The notes beneath the pieces were generated by a model. The model saw only the letters and a list, made by a program, of their open reading frames with translations, was not told where the DNA came from and made no database searches. The position numbers and the translations under genes are program-made. A stretch of 39,575 nucleotides of DNA from Acanthamoeba lenticulata (Eukaryota; Discosea; Longamoebia; Acanthamoebidae): contig NAVB01001091.1 of NCBI GenBank assembly GCA_002179805.1, positions 1-39,575 of the forward strand. The letters run 5' to 3'. Below are positions 33,960 through 39,575 of the stretch, in pieces. The first letter of the stretch is position 1. Every line of letters begins with the position of its first letter.

Positions 33960-34207
33960 CTCCTGGCCGCGGTGCAGACGCTAAATAGTGTTTCGGACGC
34001 AAGGCCCTCATCTTTTTTTCTAACAATCTTTTCAGGCTGAAGTTAAAAAAACTGGGAAAGAAGGAGCAATAACCGTATTTCCTTTCTTTTCCCGGTAAGT
34101 CAAGTTTTTTCTCTGTAGTCCTGCGCAGAAAAAGTCAGCACAACACAACCTACAAGCACAACCACAGCACTGCGACACCCTTCTGACAACGCAAGAAACC
34201 CAAAACA
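33960..34207. promoter_or_regulatory. Divergent promoter region, F-box/LRR/ankyrin and PARG-like genes
   Basis: 248 bp between opposite start codons with T-rich and A-rich tracts. No gene was seen. Confidence 0.45.
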
Positions 34208-35873
34208 ATGCATCACCCAACGGAGACACGTCGCTCCGCCTTTTTGCCCAGACACGGTACGGTACCTGTTTTTTCAAGGAGATATGTTTTATCGGATATG
34301 TACTATTTTTATTAGTTAATCATCTTCAATTTTTTCTTTGCTCAGGTGCTGGTGCCTATGGCTCCTTTGACGCGGAGGGGTGGCTACGTGCCTTCACGAA
34401 GGCGAGCCGTGCACGCGACAGCGGAGCCCTCCGTTCGCTGCGGTGCTGCTCCCCGGCTTGTCTGGGCTGGTGCATTGATGACCTTGTGCTCATCCGTGAT
34501 GGATGTGTCCCTTCTAGAGTGGAAATTATTGAGGATACCGTGCGATGCTGCGAGCAGCTGCACTACCTATTACTCACCGGTGACCGGGTCACGATCACCA
34601 CTGCAGAGACCTTGGAGGAGACTGTCAAGGCGTACGGAAATCATAACCCTCTTTGCCACCATCACACAATCGCGGCGAGCTTGACCCGTGTTCGTACATT
34701 GCCCTGTGCTCTGCAGCTGCGAAATGCACACACTGCGCGAGTTTTCGCCCCAACTGCGCGCGCGTCGCTGCGAACAGACAACGTTTGAGGTCGTAGACGG
34801 CGATTGTCTGGAGGCTGCGATAGACCTTAAGCTCCGCGGCTTGAATCCGGCCGTTCTCAATATGGCCTCGGCTCGACGTCCCGGCGGTGGCTACAAGTAC
34901 GTGCTTCGTTTTGCCCTTTTATTGTCGTCAACGTGCCCATCAATGCGCATTCGCTCACCCCGCCGCGTTGTGTTGTGGGCGTAAAGGCACGGAGCGGGTG
35001 CGCAGGAAGAGAATCTGTTCCGACGGAGCAACTACTATCAGTCACTCGAGGATCCGCAGCGGATCGACTCCAGCCGGCGGTGGAGCTACCCCATGCGCGA
35101 CTGCTCCGGGGTCTACTCACCCTCGGTTCAGGTCTTCCGCGCGGCCGAAGCCAAGGGCTACGAGTTCCTCGAGGCGCCAGTGGCGCTCGATTTCATCGCT
35201 GTGGCGGCCTTCTCCCAACCGCTGCTCGTGACCAGCACAATCAATGGTTGACTCCCCACAGCCTAACACCCGCATCACAATAGGGGGGCAAGTCTCATTA
35301 ACAAGAGATCGATGGTGTGGTGGTGGGGCGGGCAGGCCGTTCGATGCTTCGATTGGCCCCGGACGTGGCGAAGAAGACCAAGGACAAGATTCGGCTCATC
35401 TTCTACATGGCGCTGCAGCACGGCCACGACTCGCTCGTGCTGAGCGCGTTTGGCTGTGGTGCCTTCCGCAACCCGCCGGACCACATGGCTGAGCTGTTCC
35501 GGGAGGTGATCGACCAAGAGTTCAACGGCTGCTTCAAGCATATCTCCTTCGCCATCTTTGGTATGCGCCCCATGATCGCGCAGCGCTTCCCTTTGGGCCT
35601 CAATCAATTCTAAGGAGCGGGCATGACCACACAGACGACCACAACTCGCGGAAACCACACAACCCTCAGGGCAACGTGTTGCCCTTCAAGCGCGTCTTTG
35701 GCGTGGTGACCGCGGCAGACGAAGAGGCCGCCGCAGCCGTCACGCCTGGCGACAGCAGGGCCCGCCATGCCGGTCCAGCTCCATCTCCTCCGCCCCCAGC
35801 GACCGGTCGAGGGACCCGAAACGCCCGAGTGACCCCAACACAAGACAGAGGAGGCCGAAAGCGACAAGGATAG
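34208..35873 (+). CDS. Microbial-type poly(ADP-ribose) glycohydrolase-like protein
   Basis: Predicted ADP-ribosyl-removing enzyme of the TIGR02452/DUF2263 type, 412 residues. Exons 34208-34256, 34346-34631, 34717-34896, 34987-35246, 35336-35560 and 35635-35873 join in frame. Core motifs are VLNMASARRPGGGYKHGAGA followed by QEENLFRRSNYYQSL (GGG at about 168-170 and catalytic QEE at about 178-180, made across the 34896/34987 splice), a CSGVYSPSVQVFR strand, LVLSAFGCGAFRNPPDHMA, and ISFAIFDDHN...GNVLPFKRVFG. All are hallmarks of macrodomain-fold PARG. The first ~110 residues are a Cys-containing extension (RCCSPACLGWC) not typical of bacterial members. The tail after RVFG is Pro/Arg-rich. The last junction (acceptor 35634) was chosen because it restores the conserved FAI-x-DDHN motif. 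Confidence 0.87.
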
Positions 35874-36093
35874 CGTGTTGTGGGCGCTGGTGGGAATGTG
35901 TCCCGATCCAGGAGAGGTGTGCAGTTGCGCGGAACTTAAAAACAAGTGCCGATTGGCTCACGTTTTTAATCGAGTGGTATCCGGCGCCCGTTGGTGCAAC
36001 CAGGCCGGAGAAATCGTGCTTACACTACGCTGCATCACTTCGCCTTTGAGCAACAAGTGCAAGAGACGAGCAGCAAACAAAGACGGTTCAAGC
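35874..36093. promoter_or_regulatory. Intergenic spacer upstream of the glycoside hydrolase
   Basis: 220 bp between the PARG-like stop and the hydrolase start. It continues in frame with the hydrolase upstream, but the signal peptide begins at 36094, so this is taken as promoter and leader. Confidence 0.45.
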
Positions 36094-37712
36094 ATGAGAA
36101 GTGCGGTCGGTGTGGTATTCTCAGCCGTGCTCCTGGTGCTGCTGGTGGTCGACCAGACCAGGGCGGTGGCGGTGAGGGCCCAGTCCGCGGAGTTGTTTGC
36201 CGATAGCGTTTGTATCAACACGCACATGGACTACACAAGCAGCTCCTATGGCACGAACCAAACACGAATTATCGAAATGCTGGCCGAGGCGGGCATCTAC
36301 AATGTACGCGAGAACTCACGCAACGTGGCGACCCAGTTCGGCGCCAAAGGACTTAAAATGAACTTTGGATGGGCCGAGCCGAACTGGAACACAAACAACA
36401 ACATTTCCTTCATCGACAACTTCGTCTCGACCCTCAAGAGCCTCATCAGTCAAGGCATGCTCGTCGACGCCCTCTTGAACGTCAACGAGCCGGACGGCAT
36501 GTGGAAACCCAAGAACATTGTACGTCTTCAACTGTTGGGCCTTAATAGGGCCTTAATGATCGGAGTTGAGGCTAAGTTATGTGGCCCAACAGACCTACAA
36601 CGGGCAGGGCTTCCCCGGTGGCGTGCTGGACTACATGCGCGACTTCCACGCGCGCATCCGAGCGGACCCTGAGCTGAATGACAAGTGGATCATTGGTTCA
36701 CCCATGGGCGTCACGGACAACTTGCCGGCCAACTGCTGCAGCGAGTGGATCGACTACGCTGACTTTCACCCGTACCCCTTCGACGGCAACTACCTGGCGG
36801 TGACGTGGGAGGTCTATGATGATATCTACCGCTATTTCTACTTCAGCAACCAGGTACGTGCGCTTGCCCTCTCCTCTTATCCTTCCATGCCCTCACATCA
36901 ACACCAAACATTAGCCGTCCGTCAACTTGGACGAGCCGTGGCCCTCGCAATTCGACCGAGCTAAGGTTTTCTACACCGATCTGCCCTTCTTCGCCACGGA
37001 GACAGGCTACTCCACGGAGACTACACAGCTCGGCACGTCCTTGCGCGCCCAGGGCTTGTACATCAACCGCCTCTTTGCCGAGTACTTCCGCCTGGGCATC
37101 CGCCGTACATGCTGGTACGAATTTCTCGACCAACACGACGATCCGGCCGACCACGAGTCCAACTTTGGCATCGTCCACTTCAACTACACGGCCAAGCCGA
37201 GCTACACGGCGCTCAAGAACTTCATGGCGGTCGTGCGCAGCGACTGGAAGCCCACGGCCCAGCAGCTCCGCCCAGCTGACTACGATCTCGTCACACTCGA
37301 CTTTGCACTCAACGTGAGCGCTGTGGGTGACTACGACCGCACTGAATACGTGCATCACCTCCTGCTCCAGAAGCCCGATCAAACCCTCCTTCTGCTGCTG
37401 TGGCACGAGATCTCGGACGAGGCCACAAACGGCACCAACCGCCAGATCTACCCGCCGCGCATGCCCACCGTGGTCACATTGCCTTCCGGCTTCGTCGTGA
37501 ATGTCTATGCGCCCAACGATGGCCCCGACGTGACTGGAGAGTACAGCGCCGACGGTCGATCGTCCTTCACCGACGAAACCAGCATTTCGCTCAACGTGCC
37601 TGATCACGTCATCATCCTCCAGCTTACTGCCTCTTCGAGCAAGTCTGCTGCTTCCTCCTTCTCTGGATTCCTCGTCCAGCAGCTTCGCTGTGCCCTGGCC
37701 TACCTTGTGTAG
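36094..37712 (+). CDS. Secreted TIM-barrel glycoside hydrolase (clan GH-A type)
   Basis: Predicted secreted glycosidase of 494 residues. Exons 36094-36519, 36593-36853 and 36915-37712 join in frame. A signal peptide (VGVVFSAVLLVLLVVDQTRA) is followed by a barrel opening DSVCINTHMDYTSSSYG and IEMLAEAGIYNVRENSRN. LLNVNEPDGMWKP carries the likely acid/base Glu (E132, in NEP). SEWIDYADFHPYPF (the HPY strand) follows. FFATETGYST carries the likely nucleophile Glu (E258), then YEFLDQHDDP. A C-terminal beta domain (from about residue 330) ends in a Ser-rich then hydrophobic segment (SSSKSAASSFSGFLVQQLRCALAYLV-like), which could be a GPI-attachment signal. This is weak evidence. Substrate is unknown; cell-wall or bacterial glycan would fit an amoeba. 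An in-frame upstream ATG exists near 35875 but would hide the signal peptide. Confidence 0.86.
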
Positions 37713-37820
37713 GCTTGCACACGCCTAATTCGAAAATACAAAAGAAAATAAAACAAAAAGAGAAAAATCGTGAATGAAGCTAAAGAATTACAGTTCAAAG
37801 CGAAGTTGGCCTCAAAAAAG
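37713..37820. other. Tandem intergenic spacer, A-rich
   Basis: 108 bp between the hydrolase stop and the F-box/PEX5 start. The A-rich run near 37740-37760 includes AATAAA and is a plausible poly(A) region. The ATG at 37773 is out of frame with the downstream gene. Confidence 0.5.
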
Positions 37821-39570
37821 ATGGCGTGGGCGGCTCAGGCGCTGCCAGATGAGCTCTCCCTTCGTATTTTTGGCTGCCTCACAGCCCGCGAATTAGCCCA
37901 GGCGGCCTTAGTTTCGCGCACCTTCCTCCACCTTACCCGCGACGAATCAATTGTACGCGTCTCCAGCCTCCATCCACTCCCGAATCACACCTAATCTTGA
38001 AGAGAACATGCAGTGGCGAGGTGTGGCCGTGCACAGGTGGGGAGCAGGAGTAGAGCAGCTGGGAATTACCGAATGGCGGGCCTACTGCCGCGAGCGCACT
38101 GCCTTCGAGCGCGTACGCGAAACAGCCGTCGACCGGGATGACCCTGGCACAGCATTCATCTTCGCCCCCGTCAACGTGGCCTTCTCCTCCGCCTCTGTTC
38201 TTCCGGATGCCTACGCGCTGGGTTCTCTCTTCGCCACCTCGCGTTCCATCACGTTGGACTGACTCACACCCGTGCTCACGCAGGCGCGCGGCTCTTTGAT
38301 GAGGGCTACATCAACAACGCCATCCTGGCCCTCGAGACCGAGGTGCGCAGGCACCCCATGTCGGCCAACGCCTGGGCACTCATGGGCAAGGCCTACGCCG
38401 AGAATGATCAAGACTCCGAGTACGCCGCCCACAAGTCCGACCCAAATCCAAAAGCCTGGGCGTGCACTCACACAAAACCCTGGCAGGGCGATCGCTTGTT
38501 TGAAGGTGGCCAACGCGATTGAGCCGCACAACCAGGAGGTGCTCATGCTCTTGGGCATTTCGAAGATCAATGAACTCCACGGCATTGGCGTACGCACTCT
38601 CTGTTCTGCTTGTTGGCACACAGCCGGCCTCACCAATCCGATGCGCCACACTTCCACCAGGCCTGCCTCTATTTTGCCAAGTGGCTGCGGTTGTCGCCCT
38701 ACAGCTCACTCCTCCCGCAAGACCTGGAGAAGCAAATCATCGATCAGGCCAACAACGGCTGTACAGCTCACCCTTCCGTTTTTTCGTTTCGGAAAGTTTG
38801 CGTGTTGCTCTTGCTGATGGTAGAACTACACCGGGGGGGGGGGTATGTGGTGTTGGCGCAGCGCAACGCATGTCCGCGTCATCGCTCCTGCGCTGGCAGG
38901 ATACGTACGACACCGACGCTGCTGAGCCTGACGTGCGGGTGCTGCTGACCGAGGTATTCAAGCGCGCTCACCAAGAGAATTCGCGTGACACCGACGTTTT
39001 GGTCATTCTTGGTATAACCCACACCTCAGTTGCACCATCATACCACGGCCCAAGCTTCCTTTTACCAGAGGATGTTGACGATCCATTTAACAGGCGCACT
39101 TCATACGGCCAGCAACCTCTTCAGCCTTGCCATCCACTGCTTCGAGATGGCCCTAGCCGTGGACGCTAGCGACTACACCTTGTGGAACAAACTTGGTACC
39201 GTTTATTTATTGATATTGCATTCTTATCATTTTCTTATTCTAACGCTTGACGTCCATCCAGGCGCGACGCGAGCCAACGACATGACCCCTGGCAGAGCTC
39301 GTGCGTGCCCTTTTTCCTTCTTTTTCTTGGCTGGCGCAGAGGGAGGACTGCTAAACGCTCGTGTCGTCGCTTTGCTTGATTCCAGTGGAGGCGTACACGC
39401 ACGCGTTGGAAAAGAGGCCCAATTACGTGCGATGCCTGGTCAATGTGGGCATTTCCCACTTGGCAGCACAACAAGACCGCAATGCGCTTCACTTTTGGGC
39501 TCGCGCGCTCATGTACAGCCACTACTGCCCATGCCGCACCCGCCTGGCGCGGGCGCTTGACCCGCACTGA
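37821..39570 (+). CDS. F-box protein fused to PEX5-type TPR receptor domain
   Basis: Predicted 384-residue protein. Exons 37821-37952, 38014-38221, 38284-38419, 38487-38589, 38661-38760, 38862-39011, 39094-39195, 39262-39300 and 39386-39570 join in frame. Residues 7-45 are an F-box (LPDELSLRIFGCLTARELAQ, then AALVSRTFLHLT), followed by WRGVAVHRWG...WRAYCRERTAFERV, a normal post-F-box strand. From about residue 100 it follows the PEX5 PTS1-receptor TPR array: FAPVN...ALGARLFDEGYINNAILALE, TEVRRHPMSANAWALMGKAY, AENDQDSEAIACLKVANAIE, PHNQEVLMLLGISKINELH, KWLRLSPYSSL, LFSLAIHCFEMALAVDASDY, TLWNKLGATRAND, and ALEAYTHALEKRPNYVRCLV then NVGISHLAA. The Asn residues used for PTS1 binding in PEX5 (NE, WNKLGAT-x-AN, VNVGIS) appear kept. 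The N-terminal PEX5 region (WxxxF/Y motifs, conserved Cys) is replaced by the F-box. The stop at 39568 is 5 bp from the window end. Confidence 0.89.
38832..38842. repeat. Poly(G) run in intron
   Basis: Eleven consecutive G in the intron 38761-38861. Similar runs occur at about 5077-5085 and 18303-18310, both in introns. Confidence 0.8.
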
Positions 39571-39575
39571 TCACT

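Noticed and set aside
35561..35634. PARG-like gene ending at 35613 (unspliced)
   Set aside because: Splicing to 35635 restores the conserved FAI-x-DDHN...GN motif, so the unspliced end is read-through into an intron.
1..39575. tRNA, rRNA, transposon or viral genes
   Set aside because: None recognised by eye on either strand. A tRNA or repeat search would be needed to exclude small ones.

Overview
The window is nuclear DNA from a compact, GC-rich protist genome. Every gene but the one at the left edge and one small nested gene has at least two introns. Introns are short and AT-rich, many with GTACG- or GTNCG-type donors, exons use G/C-ending codons, and all three standard stops are used. The gene content (RalGAP-beta, major vault protein, SAPS/PP6 regulatory subunit, F-box, PEX5-type TPR, PPR, PARG-like) is eukaryotic. 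Density, intron style and composition suggest an Acanthamoeba-like amoebozoan. That last step is inference.

Layout: sixteen protein genes in 39.6 kb. Left to right: (1) 3' end of cytosolic aspartyl-tRNA synthetase (+); (2) a secreted or type I membrane mucin-like protein with three copies of an unrecognised domain (-); (3) SAPS-family PP6 regulatory subunit (-); (4) small F-box plus ubiquitin-like protein (+); (5) secretory LicD-like plus GT2 glycosyltransferase fusion (-); (6) RalGAP beta (+); (7) PP2C phosphatase (-), with (8) a small CsbD-like gene on the opposite strand inside its long intron (+); (9) mitochondrial PPR protein (+); (10) DEDDy 3'-5' exonuclease-domain protein (+); (11) truncated major vault protein ending in a transmembrane tail (-); (12) universal stress protein domain protein (+); (13) large F-box/LRR/ankyrin protein (-); (14) microbial-type PARG-like protein (+); (15) secreted TIM-barrel glycoside hydrolase (+); (16) F-box fused to a PEX5-type TPR receptor domain (+).

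Genes sit mostly as divergent pairs with about 190-550 bp shared upstream regions (3/4, 5/6, 7/9, 11/12, 13/14), separated by tight convergent ends. The tightest is 8 bp between stop codons at 10299/10308. There is no operon or mobile element and the genes do not form one pathway. Recurrent themes are ubiquitin-ligase adaptors (three F-box genes with different partners), phosphatase/GTPase signalling, and the secretory pathway.

The two most unusual objects are a predicted tail-anchored half-vault protein (25750-27693) and an F-box/PEX5-TPR fusion (37821-39570). Gene models were built by hand. Every junction quoted keeps the reading frame, but none has transcript support here.
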